Assembly: GCF_032854445.1 (NCBI RefSeq)
Contig: NC_088304.1
Coordinates: 20,349,704 to 20,413,703 of the forward strand
Length of the DNA: 64,000 nucleotides
Source: Liolophura sinensis
Lineage: Eukaryota; Mollusca; Polyplacophora; Chitonida; Chitonidae
Direction: 5' to 3'
Part shown: positions 23,060 through 35,837 of the stretch, piece after piece
Layout of the letters: each line of letters begins with the position of its first letter
Numbering within the stretch: the first letter of the stretch is position 1
The notes under the pieces: generated by a model
The model's input: the letters and a program-made list of their open reading frames with translations, nothing else
What the model was told of the DNA's origin: nothing
Database searches by the model: none
Program-made: the position numbers and the translations under genes

Positions 23060-24080
23060 GTATAAATAAGAAGAAAGTAACGTAAGAATCACAACATATA
23101 TGTACGAATACATGGAACGGAATAAGTTATCACCATAAATCAGAGTCTGACTTCAACATCTTTGTTCTAAATCAAAACTAAAGCTTGAACTCTTGCAATA
23201 GATGAGTGTTACTCAGTGTTCGTACAGTAGCATATATGGATCAAGCACATTTCGTTTGTTCAGGCATCTGTGCTGTATAATTCTCCGTTACCTTCATCAG
23301 TATTAATTGGTGGATAAAAAATCAATCAGTCAATCGATGAAGAAATGACTTAATATAATAATAACAATTATAATTTTATAACTTCTCTCAGCCTTTTACT
23401 TTTCGAACAATTCCCATTCAGTCCAAACTTTGCTCACTTATCACCATCATCCCAAGTAAACAACCCTCCTACAGCTGTCCTCTGCTTCAATGCGTAGTCT
23501 GGTTCGCTGACGTATTCTGCGTACCTTGAATGTGAAGCGATTAGCGCCATCTGACGTCATGAAAGGATTCAACCAACTTCAGATCGTTGCTCTGGTGGTA
23601 ATTTCCCACTGAACCCGCGGAACAGAAGTATTCACATGATACGATCATGACGGCACCGTGCCGCCGTACATAGCTTGACATGAATAATCATGGAATTCTA
23701 ATCCCCTCCCTCTGTCAGGCCTGATCCCCGAGGGTGAAGTCTCGCCGAGTCCGGTTAGACTCCCGCGTCTAGAGACAGGCATAAGTCATCACTTATTCCA
23801 ACCAAGTGCTCTGGAAAATGACGATAAATACAGAATGGCAGTTACGGTCATGGGCAGACTAGGAGAAATAGTCGATTTACGACTCCTAACGAGTCTGGGC
23901 TGAACCTGACCCTAACTCCACAGGTCCACAGGGGCCAGCTGTAAAGCTTTGTCTGGTCTTCGTCCATGTATGTATGATGATATCTGAACTCATGGTCAAA
24001 TAAGTTTTAGTTCATACCCACCCAATCAACACAGACTTAGAACTGCTGTGGTAAAACACTGTCATTTGTGCTAACCCGCC
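23060..24080. other. Non-coding stretch, nothing recognised
   Basis: Featureless DNA, somewhat richer in GC near 23.7 kb. No ORF of note. Confidence 0.45.
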
Positions 24081-24084
24081 TGGG

Positions 24085-24235
24085 CCTCCATGGCTTCCGT
24101 GGTAGAGCGCGAGCGCGGCGCAATGATCCAGGCGCCCCTGTGAGTTTGCCCGGTTTCCTCTTACCATAATGCTGGCTGCCGTCGTATAAGTGAAATATAC
24201 GGCGTAACGTACTAATCAAATAAATAAATAAAAAG
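24085..24235 (+). mobile_element. SINE family A, internally deleted
   Basis: Head gggcctccatggcttccgtg, gagcgcgagcgcggcgcaat and aggcgcccctgtgag, then a jump straight to the distal body (cccggtttcctcttaccataa, ctggctgccgtcgtataagtg) and tail acggcgtaac plus (ATAA)n. About 90 bases including the B box are gone. Confidence 0.88.
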
Positions 24236-24239
24236 CACG

Positions 24240-25880
24240 TCATACAGCAAGTTTAGACATTCAAATTCTCTAAGTAATTATCGACATGTATTCATACCAG
24301 TGCTCAAAAGTATCTAACAGTGGAAAAAGACGACTGTTGCATTGCTTATGTGGTACATTAAATCAGCCTCTCTCTTATTCAAAGCACATAGCTAAAACGT
24401 TGATTCCAGTCATATAAAACGAATGCCTCAAAATTCCCCAACCCCACTCCACTGGTCGGTTGGCCTGTCAAGCCCAGAGGTTCAAGCCTTGAATATTCTC
24501 CTTTGCGTAATGCTCAGTAGGTCGGCGTGGTGGGCGCATGCTGTGAGTCAGTAAATCACCGTGATTGGTGTCTCCAGCATGACGTTTCAGTGCGGCTGCG
24601 TTTTAAATATGCGAGTGTTGGGACACTCCTGTCATGCAGGGATACCACCGTCACATATCCGAAGTACTGATGGCGGACAAAATGGAATTCGACGCAGGGG
24701 TTAAAAACCCTTTCGATAACCCTTTTTTGTGCATTAAATTTGGTATGTGACCAGCCGCCGAGCAATAGCAGCTTACATATGGCCCGAGTTCTGCTGGCAA
24801 CGACCTGACTGAAATACTACAAATGTAACATTAATCATGAATTCATTTAATGAGGGATATGCAATATTTCGTGAGGAGTTTCGTGATGAATATCAATAGG
24901 GGTATCATGTTTTCACCGCTAATAACTACCTTGCTATTGGATCACTTTCCTACATAGTTAATAATCTGAAAGATTAACTAACGATACTGTTCATCACTTT
25001 CCCTAATTAGTTTAGACGACTAATGTACGGAATATATGAATAATCTTCCACTGATAATGGTATAAATGCGTAAATGTCCAAATTGCATATCGGTATGCAT
25101 TAAACAACAGCTACCATGCCTTAGCGAACCTTGTTCACGGTGTAATTGATGTATAATGTTTTGTCCCTCGGGACATTTGTCCCCTTGCGCCGTCGATAAT
25201 GTTAAATTAATCACATTAAATACCTGTTTCTCTTTGAGCTGAATTAATTATGATTACGATGTTGTGTTTCGATCCTACTGGGAATCTCCATGAATTGAAA
25301 GTATAATATTTCATAATGCAAAAAGAACCGATATCTAAAAAGAAATGAGAATAAATCTTAGCTTTCATGAACATGGAATATCTGTCTATAATACTAGCAG
25401 TTCATATTTAAAAGCACTGTGAGATCTTATTGATACATTCCGATCGTTTCATTTGCCATCCTATGCATCCATCTTCCTCGGATATGATGACGATAATTCA
25501 CAAATCATACACCCAAATTCGTCGGCCCATCCACGGACATACAGGCGCCATATTGATCGCATCTAGAGCTCATGCTGACCGGGCGGTCTATTCAGTATCG
25601 CCCACAGCCTTTGCCTTCAAGCTAGCTTTAAAAATGCAATATATTTTCGGTTGACAGGCCTGGTAACGAGAAAATGTTCTGTCAATGGTTTCTTATTTGC
25701 CTAATTTTTAATGACTTCAAGGAAGTAAAAAAACGAGCTACTCAAACGTATGGTTTCCGATTTATGTCTTTCCGTTTCACGAAAAGTATGTCAATAGTGC
25801 GACAGAAAACTGAAAAATGGTCTGACGTAATCGGCCATATTGGTTGGGGACTGGTACACGAATGTCTGGACGGATAGATT
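24240..25880. other. Non-coding stretch, nothing recognised
   Basis: Only short ORFs without domain signatures. Confidence 0.45.
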
Positions 25881-25884
25881 CCTG

Positions 25885-25962
25885 TCAGTTTACCTCAATT
25901 AGAGTTTTATTCTAACCCTTCGTGTAAAATGCTCCGTTGCACCATGGCTTAAGCAGACTCGG
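25885..25962 (-). repeat. Dispersed repeat C, short reverse fragment
   Basis: Reverse-complement match to the C segment gcttaagccatggtg, ttagaataaaact and attgaggtaaactga. It is the only minus-strand copy seen. Confidence 0.5.
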
Positions 25963-26577
25963 GTAAGAAATACTGTTGTGATGATCATTGCAGTTTATCA
26001 GAATTTATATGTCTAGAGACACAATATGTCGTTTACATCATTTCGTTAAATAAGTACTGATATGAAAACAATAAAGTCAGAAGAAAAAAATCACCCTTTA
26101 CTGAGATCCCGCCTCTTACAGAAGCCTGTTTTCGTTCTGAAAGTTCTCATAAATACACACATTTAGAACAATCACAGTGTGGCAAGATAACAGATATGGA
26201 AGAATTTATTTTACTTTCGGGTACACGATAAATTAACGAAATGCGTACATGCATTCAAACCATGACTAACAACGTACGGGTACTTCACAGGCAAAACACA
26301 ATTTGCAAATTTAAAAAACTTCGTTTACCTGTAGCATGCACATTATGTCATAGAAACATTCATACAAAACATACCAAAGAAAGCTTCACCAATCACTGGG
26401 TTTTCCTGGCTTAGGAAAGTAGGTTGAAATGGCAGATTCACATCGCAAAGTTTCGGGCGTGTTACGACCCAAACTGTCTGTATTATAAAGAGATGGCTTG
26501 TTCGAAATACACGACAGTTTGGCCGCACAAAAAAGTAACCAAAACCTGCAGATTTTATTTTACAACAATTTATTAGC

Positions 26578-26675
26578 TTTAACAAGAACAGATAACAAGA
26601 CTTTTGCAAATGCTAAAGTACTTAAGTTTAACAAGAAAGGATAGCAGTATCTATACAAATACTAAAGTACTTACA
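26578..26675. repeat. Imperfect 49-bp direct duplication
   Basis: Two adjacent stretches both begin with tttaacaagaa and end with aaatgctaaagtactta or aaatactaaagtactta. The surrounding 1.2 kb is otherwise featureless. Confidence 0.6.
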
Positions 26676-27139
26676 TGTACAACGGTGTCAAGTCCAAACG
26701 GACGCATATATTCCACAATGCTGAAAATGCACAGAGGCAAGATTCAAAAGAGGAAAAATCCACAGTATAACTGAGTGTATGACAAAATATACACAAAATT
26801 CCGCAGACAGGATCCTTGTACTAATAAGCACTGTGTACACAAGAGCACAAATTAAATATACAAGTTCAGACTGAACAAGTGCTCGGTGGAGGATATAACA
26901 AAGCCAGAGGCTATAAAGATACAAAAATTCAGCACTAAAGGCCTACTAAGGTAGCACACAGCGAAAGCATCCAAAACTCTCAATAATTTTCTTTTCTCCC
27001 CTTTATGACCTGCTTTCATAGCTCTTATATAGACTGGTGGAATTTTCTAGAATAAGAAAATTCTTGAACACTTGTTGTAAACAAACAGGCCCCGAACTGA
27101 GGGTATTCTGGAACATTCTAAGGCAGAGGCAGACAGCAG

Positions 27140-27325
27140 GCCCTGAACTCGCGTGGTACATTGCCATATCACTACATGTAGCTTGCACTTTTCTCTACAA
27201 CACATCAAAAAAATCAAACTAGTATGACCACCATTCTGTTACCTTGGTAACCTCCACGGGAGTAGGAAGTAACACAGGTAAAAAAGATTTCAGTTCTACC
27301 CAAAACTCTTCAGTTTAGAGACAAA
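27140..27325 (+). repeat. Dispersed repeat D, copy 2
   Basis: Counterpart of 13655-13850: gtggtacattgccatatcac, gcttgcacttttct, acatcaaaaaaatc, gttaccttggtaacc and tttcagttctaccca. Confidence 0.65.
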
Positions 27326-27504
27326 TCTTGGGCCCAATTGCCTGAACTGCGCATGTGAAACCTGAAACTGTCTTCTTAGCATTTATGTTTGGACACTTCA
27401 CGTGTTTGCCTTTGTTTTCGTAGTAACATATTTTGATGTTTTCAAATCTATCCAGTAACACTGTTACTAGTGGCACTGTGTGTATGTGTGTACAAATGTA
27501 TGTA

Positions 27505-27562
27505 TGCTTGGGGTTTAACGTCGTATTTAACAATTTATCAGTCATATGACTTGTCACTAGGT
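27505..27562 (-). mobile_element. SINE family B, tail fragment
   Basis: Has gcttggggtttaacgtcgta, tttaacaatttatcagtcat and atgac, the 3' end of family B in reverse. Nothing of the body follows. Confidence 0.7.
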
Positions 27563-27597
27563 GTGTGTATGAATACTGTGTCGTCTCGTGTCAGGTC

Positions 27598-27763
27598 GCC
27601 ACTTATCTTTTTGAACAAGTGATAGTTCGAATGACGCGTTTCTGCAGGTGTGTGAGTTCAAGGCAAAGAGATGGCCCAAAGTAGAGCCTTTTGGAACTCC
27701 ACACTGGACCAATTCAATCGATGATAAAGTGTCTGAAAATGCTACACACTCATTGATGTCATA
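27598..27763 (-). pseudogene. LINE reverse transcriptase fragment, distal side of the Tc1 insertion
   Basis: Minus-strand frame reads DINECVAFSDTLSS, then QCGVPKGSTLGHLFAL, which is the GVPQGSxLGPLLF motif of LINE reverse transcriptases, followed in another frame by LQKRVIRTIT, typical of the region after the thumb. The catalytic FADD box that should lie between is missing, so the element has an internal deletion. The fragment continues the RT sequence interrupted at 29211. Confidence 0.85.
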
Positions 27764-29210
27764 TACTGAATTCCAAAAGAAACGCGAACTTCTCCAATGT
27801 CAAATCGGAAGTACATTGTGAGGAATCAAAAGTGTGTACATATGTAGTGGATGTTCCAGAGAATGTTTTTGCAATTTTAAAGATGATTATCTTCCGCAAA
27901 CTCAGCAACCGTGTCAGGTGGCACCAAATTCTACTGATTTTAATTTTCATATTCCTAGTGAAGTGTTTGCTAGTTGAGTTGAATGCGCTTTCTTTTCACG
28001 AGATTCTCTGTCTGAGAATTCTTCTTAAGGAACATAAATCGCAAAACTGTTGCATTTTCATTATGAAGCAACAGCGACCATACCACCTTCTGAGTGCTGA
28101 TGAACGTCAAAGAGCCAGCGGCAACATTCAGGCAGGTTGGAACGTCTCACGTGTCGCCATGCATTATGGTACTGATCAATCCACCAAATACAGACTGCTT
28201 GACCCCTACCAGCAGGCAAACATCGTTAATGCCCGTGCTCGAAGCGGACGACTTCTTTGGACATCAAGACCGCTACATTGTCAAATCCCATCGTCGGAAT
28301 CGGTTCCTACAAGCAGCCACTACAGCTCCAAACTACAGTTGGAACAACGAACCGACCCATCAGCACTAATACTGTACGTTGCCGATTCACCGACGCGGGT
28401 TTGCTTTGCCGTCGACCTTATGTTGGTTCACGTTTGACTCCAGGTCACAGACGCGCTCGACTAACTGGGCCGCAGGTCATCGGAAATGGCACAATGGGCA
28501 ATGGCAGAATGTAGTATTTTCGGATGAAAGTCGATTTTGCATCGAAGGCAATGGACGACCGAGTGAGGGTTTGGCGCCGTAGATATGAAAGGTTCAGTGA
28601 TCCATGTATATTAGAGAGTGATACCACATCGATGAAGTCTTGAGGTCCGTAGTGACTCCATTTTTTCCTTGAAGACGCAATCCTGTTATACAGAAAGATA
28701 ATGCAAGAGTACATGCCGATTGACACAGACATTTTTACTGAACAACGGCATCCAGACGATGGATTGGCCAGCTTTAAGCCCGGATTTAAATCCTATCGAG
28801 CACCTCTGGGATGAAATTGATCGCTGCATTTGGTAACTATTAACTCCCGCAGCCAGTTACCTCACAACAACTGCAACAAAGCGTCGTTAACACTAACAAT
28901 AACATTCCTCGAAGGTTCATCCGAAATCTCTTCAACAGCATGAGTAGATATGCTGCTGTTGTTGACGCTAATGGGGGTCACACTCGTTACTGACGTTAAT
29001 CTTTATTCCATCAGAAAAACAATTCCCAGAAGGCGTGGCTGTTGAGCCAAATCAAATGGGTTATCTCATTTTCGATCAGCAAGAAATGAGATTTTAATTG
29101 AGTTAGTGTCTTGTTGTGTACGAGAAATATGTTTTAATAAAGTCAACCGGCTTTTTCTCATTTGCAGTTTGTACTATTTCTCCCATTCGCGTTTCTTTTG
29201 GAATTCAGTA
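27764..29210 (+). mobile_element. Tc1-like DNA transposon with terminal inverted repeats, inserted in a LINE
   Basis: The left end ctgaattccaaaagaaacgc (from 27766) and right end gcgtttcttttggaattcag (to 29208) are inverted repeats of about 23 bp, each bordered by TA, the Tc1/mariner target. Length is about 1.45 kb. Inside is a decayed plus-strand transposase gene. The element sits exactly between two halves of a LINE reverse transcriptase, so it arrived after the LINE. Confidence 0.92.
28060..28840 (+). pseudogene. Tc1-type transposase pseudogene
   Basis: Motifs occur in the right order but in different frames. N-terminal helix-turn-helix-like part: LLSADERQRASGNIQAGWNV. Then VRCRFTDAGLLCRRPYVGSR and RRARLTGPQ, then NVVFSDESRFCIEGN with the first catalytic Asp, VIQKDNARVHAD with the second, and DWPALSPDLNPIEHLWDE with the third acidic residue and the typical Tc1 tail. 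Several frameshifts and a deletion between the first two catalytic motifs rule out a working enzyme. Spacing of the last two motifs is compatible with DD34E. Confidence 0.88.
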
Positions 29211-30765
29211 TATAAGTAACTTCTAAGCCAAGAGCCACTTCTACTTCTAAATTCACAATATGCAGGTTTTTTTTTCAAAATAATGGCTAGGAAATGTAAC
29301 TATACTGTATCTTTTGTTCTCCTTAGCGGATGCTGATTTGTCATATAATGAACAAGCAGCTAGAGATGTCGAGTGATTTGCTCTGAAACCATTTTGACTT
29401 TTATAAATCATATCATTAGTTTCAAAATAGCTGCACTGCATTTGAAGTTATTTTTCAAATATTTTATTAAAGCAAGGAAGTACAGATATAGTTCGGTAGT
29501 GTTTCAGTAAATAGCCTTTTCTGCTTGTATAAATGCGACACTTTTGCAATTTTCATGCAATCAGGTACTCTGCCTGATGCATAAAGTAAGTTGATAATAT
29601 GCAATAAAAGGGTAGAAATGTGACCAGAGAACAATTTGACGACTGACACTCGAATTCCATCAATACCCACAGAGGCAGGTTAACACAAGTAACATCTCTT
29701 CGAGTGACATGAGGGAAGGTAAAACTAATGGCAAATTGTTCGCTTACGTCCAAACTACAGGTTACAGAATTAAAGTATTCATTAAACTATTGTATCAGTA
29801 TCGGTTGAATCAGTAGCATGTATATTAAAGGCCAGCAGTAGTTCTGGAGACTTCTTGCGATTTTTTAATTAACTTAAAACTTTTCAGGTACCTTTAATAT
29901 CGTTTTTTACCGTATTAAATTTGTTCGCAAAATAACGTTTTCTTGCTAAGCTAATAGTTTTGCTTAACTTGTTCTTGTAGGATCTGTACCTTTTTTCAGA
30001 CGCTTCATCTCTATATTTAAGTATCAGTCGGCATATTCTTTTTTTTTAATATAGAAGTCAGAACGCCGCCTGATACCCACGGTTTTATGATCTTATTTTC
30101 TGTAACTAGAAACGAATAACGGGAAAACACTTGTTATAGACTGAGAAGAACACCTGTTACTGATTGACAGTGCACTCTAGTTGGCTTAGTAATTTGAGGG
30201 AGGAAGCATTTTGATTTCATTATTTCAAGAAACTCTTTTGATCGAGCATGATATTCAGTTCTGAAAAGGTCAATATTAAAATCTTCCATGATAACGGTTT
30301 GTTTTTTTTTCTTTTTGACAATTTTTTTTGCAACATATAATAGTTACAATCATTGACATCTTTACTAAGTCAGCTATATACAACTTGTGTAAGATATATA
30401 TTTAGCTTCTATAAACAGCCAATCACAACAACCAGAGTGGATGAGAAAATTTAGGTCTTCCATTACTATACACGATGTAAAATAGAGAGCGATGCCTCCA
30501 CCATTACGCCGGGTACATTGCAATGAAAAAATTGTAACCTGGAATTCTAAATAGTTCTTCAGTTGTTTAGTTAAGCTAGCATTCCGAAAATCCACGAGGA
30601 GATAAGAGATACTACGAATAAAGGCAATTGTTTCTGTAAAATGCCTGTTTAAGCTACTGGCATTCAAATGAAAAAAAAAAACGATAGATGGGCTATCGTG
30701 AACATTTTGTAGCCGAGGTTCAGAAATAAAAGACGACTGAGAAAGGTCAATCGATTCAAGCGAAT
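29211..30765 (-). pseudogene. LINE ORF2 remnant: endonuclease, linker and proximal reverse transcriptase
   Basis: Read from high to low coordinates on the minus strand. The endonuclease start FHLNASSLNRHFTETIAFI, RRNGGGIALYF and LFIEAKY come first. The DFNIDLF box with FLEIMKSKCFLPQITKPTRV follows in a shifted frame, then a linker (KPWVSGG, YKNKLSKTISLARKRYFANK). Last come the RT motifs: GIDGIRV..KLF, PDCMKIAKV, GFRANHSTSLA, and SGSWLRSYL immediately before the Tc1. Several stops and frame changes make it a fossil. The motif set fits the CR1/L2/Jockey side of non-LTR elements; I cannot name the clade. Confidence 0.88.
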
Positions 30766-31639
30766 TAGCTTCATTCCAGTGCTCTGTCTGAAAGTCATTA
30801 TCGTCAGATGGAGCTGATATATGTTAAATGGCATTTACATTAATTGCATTAAAGTGCATGCTATCTAATATTTCAAGATCATGCTAACTTGACTGATTGG
30901 AGGAAGAAGTATTAGCTGATGGCATAGGGTTTTCATTGGAGAATTGCAAGGCTGATTACAGACTCGAGAATGAATAGTATCAGTATCAGTATATATTATC
31001 CATTAATATCAGTCTTTTTGAAAACAGGTTACAGGTGCATATTGTTTTCATGTAGTTAATGCTCCTTACCTTATAAATAAATCAAATAAACACTGAAAAA
31101 AAGAAAGAAAAAAAAATAAAAAGAAAGTTATCATGATTCGCTCCTTCATACATGTAGAAGGTGGATGATGGCCGGTTGGTAATGAGATATCAAAACTAGT
31201 CATAAGATGCGAATTTAAACGGGACTTGAGAAAGATGAAGTGTCTGTCAGATGGAGGAATGACGTTAGTCGTCTGGAAAATAGGATTTCTTTTTTGCACG
31301 ATGAACAGCTAGAAAGCGAGTCGGTAACCAACAAAGTCAAAAAGCCTCCTCCTTAAAACAAATATTAATTAGTGTAGGCCACACTGTATAATATAGCAAT
31401 TATGCTACACTAGTATCATGGTAAGTACACTTATGGCCTGGAAGTTGACAAATAGCTATCTTCTAGATAAGATACACCCGATCGTTCAACTATACACACC
31501 GCATTATTTCACATAACAGCTCTATCCATCAGATACAGACGAACGTCCTTGGAGAACACAAATTTGGTTCAGCTCCTTACTCGACGTGATTGTAATTATT
31601 CGATTAGTATGAGTTTTCACACATATTTTTACTATCACG

Positions 31640-32335
31640 TGACCAAGCCGATACCACTCGAGATCTTTCAACAGCAGATTTTAACAGGGACTGTTTCTGT
31701 CTAGTAAATTCCTCGTGTATTACTATATCAGGTTCCTTCAACACCCTCCGGTGTTTTATTACCTCCTCTTACTTCTAGATACGAATTTTACAATTAGATT
31801 GCGAGTCTGGGAGCATCGGGCCGAGTGAATAGGCTATATTTATACCACTTGTTTTGGTAGTCATGCTCCATTTATTGTTTAGAATTTCTACTACTTTCTC
31901 AGAACAGTCCACTGCACCCTTTTGTCCTGTTGCCACCCTGAACACCACAATATTCTAACGCTGTCTCTTCGTGCGTATTGTTCAATATCATTATTATGTT
32001 AATATACATCGTCAAGTACTTTTTTTACGCGGTTTAGTTCTTCACAACCTTTTGTTCGAGGTGAAATATTCTATTTTCATGCTAATCAAGTTTCTCTGTA
32101 ACTGTTTGTATGATACGGCCCTCACACACCTCAAGTTCTTTTCTCAGTATTTCAGCTGTTACAAGATTATTTATTTTGTCTTCAATGACCTATGGTTGCT
32201 TTCCGACTGGCACGGTAGTTTTCACCTTTTTCACGGTAGGTTTACCCTGTGCAGGAGAATCGTCATTAGAACTTGAGGAGCTAATAACTCGACGTCTAGC
32301 TTGATATCAGGTGTTAGTTTTAGATTTGTTCAGTT
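31640..32335 (-). pseudogene. LINE ORF1 remnant
   Basis: Minus strand, upstream of the ORF2 remnant. It shows a Ser/Lys-rich start (SSSSSNDDSPAQGKPTVKK), then a helical stretch with HENRIFHLEQKV. The ORF1 signature EQYARRDSVRI follows, then KVVEILNNKWSM and, near the end, KHRRVLKEPDIVIHEEF followed by TRQKQSLLKSA. These match the coiled-coil plus RRM-like nucleic-acid-binding ORF1 proteins of LINEs. Stops (for example after GKQP) and frame changes show it is dead. Together with ORF2 the fossil covers about 4.7 kb, including the Tc1. Confidence 0.78.
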
Positions 32336-32339
32336 CCAT

Positions 32340-33945
32340 TCCCAGTGGAATAATTAATGCCTGGCAAATCAGCAACTTGTGCTTGTTGTAGAGACATACT
32401 TATATATACCATGCATGTGTACCCAAGATCCTTCTCACGAGTACGCGTAAGTTACCCTTCTTCATCAGGCATACTAATGTACCAACTCAAAATGGTGTAA
32501 ACCCAGTTGACACATGTTTGCTTTTGTCTTACATATAGTTTTTCCCCCATTCTAAGCCATGATCTCAGACAGGGGATACTTTTCCAGAGAGACCCTTGTG
32601 ACTCAGCATGACATGTAGTATATACAGATGAATTATGGAAACATGTGGTTCATTCATGACTCTCTGAAACACACTTCACAAGAAATTAGAGCCCTGACAA
32701 ATTATACCATCACATGAGCACATAGGATAGGGTAATGCCGAGTACTTTTATTGGACGCATTTTAATGTACGGCATGTCAAATTATACAATCGTATGCTCC
32801 CTGTTAATAGAATCCGGTGGATGCCACCCAAAGAAAAAACATAATCACTCTAGACGAAAGAAACTTTGGAGCAAAATTTTTGGGAACAAAGGCCGAAACC
32901 AGAGTTAGATTTTCCTTTGACACCAGAACTGTGTTAAAATAACGATTATAAGATTGGTAAAATCGACCAGAACCATTATGATCGCAATTTAATGGTCGCC
33001 AGAACAGGGTGAAAGTAATCAATACTTTCGATCAAAGCAACCAAAACTAATGTGTTCACAATTTCTTTAGTCAGCAGAACAGAATAATGGCGAGTATTAT
33101 AGTATTTTATTTTGACATCTCAAGTTATATAGGTTATTGTTAGTTACATCTGACATATCTAATCATAGCACTAGGTGATGGATCAAGTACTTGCTTAAGG
33201 TCAGGAAATTTAGGCTGATCCATAAATTTCACCACTATATCCTCGCACATTTCAAAACCATTCGAAACAGAACCAAAAATATAAACAACTGTGTTAAGAT
33301 AAGTCAGATGTGGTCTAAAGCAGAAGCTAAAACCGTATCTGAACCCTATTTGAAAGGTGTAAAACGGCGTGCAGGTCTAGTCGTTTTTTTCTGTTGGATT
33401 AACGGCGTATTTTTGAAGTGCAACCTCAATATGTGACGGATGTCAGTTTATGAGTGGAAGAAAGCTTTCAGAATCCAGGACAACTCCTGGCATTTTGTGA
33501 GTGCCTAAAACCTTAAAACAGAACAGGAAATAACATCTGGTACATCGCTCTGCAGTATAAAATCGGTGTGAAAAGTTTGATCTTCATAGAGAGAAATATT
33601 TTTAAAACTGCAGCTGCGTTTATTTTTTTTTTCACTTAAGCCTTAAGACGTTTGGTAACTATGGGCACTGGACATAGAGCGTCACCAGAATCAGTGCTGG
33701 TTTTGAAGTAGTACAAGGTCTGGTGCATCTACTGAACGATCTGAAGGGCACCAGTCTATAGTTCACTTAGCCGAGAACGTTCGTCACATGCACAAGTTCT
33801 TACGGATACGTCTTAGGTTTTGACAATCTAATAGATTATACTGATTACATGCTTGTCTCATTTAATTTGTTTAGTAAGCCAATCTGGGTTTCACCTAACA
33901 TTTGACCTAAACTGCACGCCATTTGACTTCCACCGTTGTATCGTG
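32340..33945. other. Region upstream of pseudogene copy 2, no exon 1 found
   Basis: I looked for a relative of decarboxylase exon 1 (TADQW, DYTKLF, LVRVFDEE motifs) and found none. No other gene is recognisable. Confidence 0.45.
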
Positions 33946-34621
33946 TAGGTGTGGATATGAGACAACCGACGTATCTTGGCTTAGTTCAATGTTCCGGCCA
34001 TCTCATCTATTGAACTGCAGAGTATGTTGCCAGCATTGCAAACGTTCTTCATTTATTTTTCTCCAGAACATGCCAGAGGAGCCCGTTTCACAAAGGATGT
34101 ACTTTAGCATGAAGTAAATGTCAGATGAAAAAACATTAAATATTGTTCGGGAAAATAGTTTAATTTATTTTTGTAGATCATTTTTCGACCTTGTAAAATG
34201 CATTTAAAAGTTTGTATTCTCGTGTGGTCTTTTCTGATCATACTGGGACCATTGGTGTCAATTCATCTTTTTGCCGCTTTGACACATATGGATTGCTATA
34301 TTTCATTATTCAAATTTGGCGCTAAGAATGCTTTTAACAAATGACCCTTGAAACGAACTATCTCAAGCAAAAAATCTTGCTGTGGCGTTACTGATATCCC
34401 CTGGCCACCGTAGAGTCCTATGTTTTAAATGGATTTTAGTTAGAAAAATTTAACAAATAATCAAACAATTTTCCTGGACCGTATTTAATGGTCTTTCGTC
34501 TGATAAATACAGTAATTAAGTGTTTTCTTTGTCTTTAAGTACACGTAACTACTATGGTAACGTGATACCTATGGTAAGCTTGTAATGATACAAACGTGCA
34601 CGTAACGTAACGTGCGTCTTC

Positions 34622-34730
34622 CTTTATTTATTTGTCTATCGTTTAACGCTAAGGTTAAGAATTTTTTCGCTTATACGGTGTCGGTCAGTTTTGTGGGTGG
34701 AAGACACCGGAATTGACTTCCAAGTTACTG
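34622..34730 (-). mobile_element. SINE family A, degraded tail and body
   Basis: Has tttatttatttgtctatcg, ttaagaat, tcgcttatacggtgtcggtc and tgggtggaag, a diverged family A tail. It lies where the first half of pseudogene exon 3 would be expected. Confidence 0.5.
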
Positions 34731-35837
34731 TAGCAAGTTACTGAGGACCTTTTCCATATTCACTGCACAGTCCACATCAAAGTCCTCAACCGTTTATTGT
34801 CACCAAAGTCCCATAAGCAGTGACAACTGAGGAGTCTACAAATTCTTTCTCCACGGCCGGCAATGTCAAGCTCGAAAACAGTAACCAGTTTACCAGAGGC
34901 ATATACATTACACGAACATTTTAAAACATATTACTGTAAACGTTTTTACAGTGAAAGAGACACTCAGGGAGACAAAAAAGGCAACACAAATTGTCCAACT
35001 AAACCATGAGCATTTGTATTGACGAAAGAGTCTTACAGTTTTTACTGTTTAACCCATGTCTAATATAGGGCATTGCACTGACAGCAGTGTCACCTGAACA
35101 GACATGGAATTCGTTAAATACTTTTAAAATATAGAATTATTTCATTTCGCACAAATGTTTCAAACCATGTGGTAAGGCTTAATTATTCTTTACTAGATTT
35201 GTGGTGTGCATGGTGGACCAAACACACCCGTGTCACACACAAGCACTCTGAGTGTTCGGACTAAGGGACGATGTGCTCAGGTCAGTTCTTACCGGAAATA
35301 CCGGATGGGCGCCGGAAAATTTGAGACGATGATTGAAGAAGGCCGAGAGGTGATCAGGTGTCCGTTTTGCTAAATGGTGTAAAATATACCATCAACATGC
35401 GTATCGTATCTCAACGTTACTAATGGAATACGAGCTGATTAAACATTTTTACACTAATGTTGAGCGGGTTTTGGTTCCTACCAAAGTGGTGTTGTAGCAA
35501 ACAGGAGATAGCGATGTCCGCCAAGTGTAACAATACGTGAACCTGCGAAACTTGTTTTACATATTTATAAAGCTAATACTTACAATTTAACCCAAAGACA
35601 AATATTCCTTTCTGTCCTTGTAGACGTTGGAATTGTGAACCCAATTCTGAGGACCGTGCTTTGTCCACTAAAAAATGCAAGTTTAGTTTTTAAATCTGTG
35701 GAGAATTAGATATGTAGGATCTACAGATTTTAGGCCACATTACTGTGGCACTAGTTCTCAGTGGGTTGATCATTGTTGATTAAAACAGCCTAAATCCCTG
35801 GAACACATCCGATTACCTTGGCGTAAATCATTCCATT

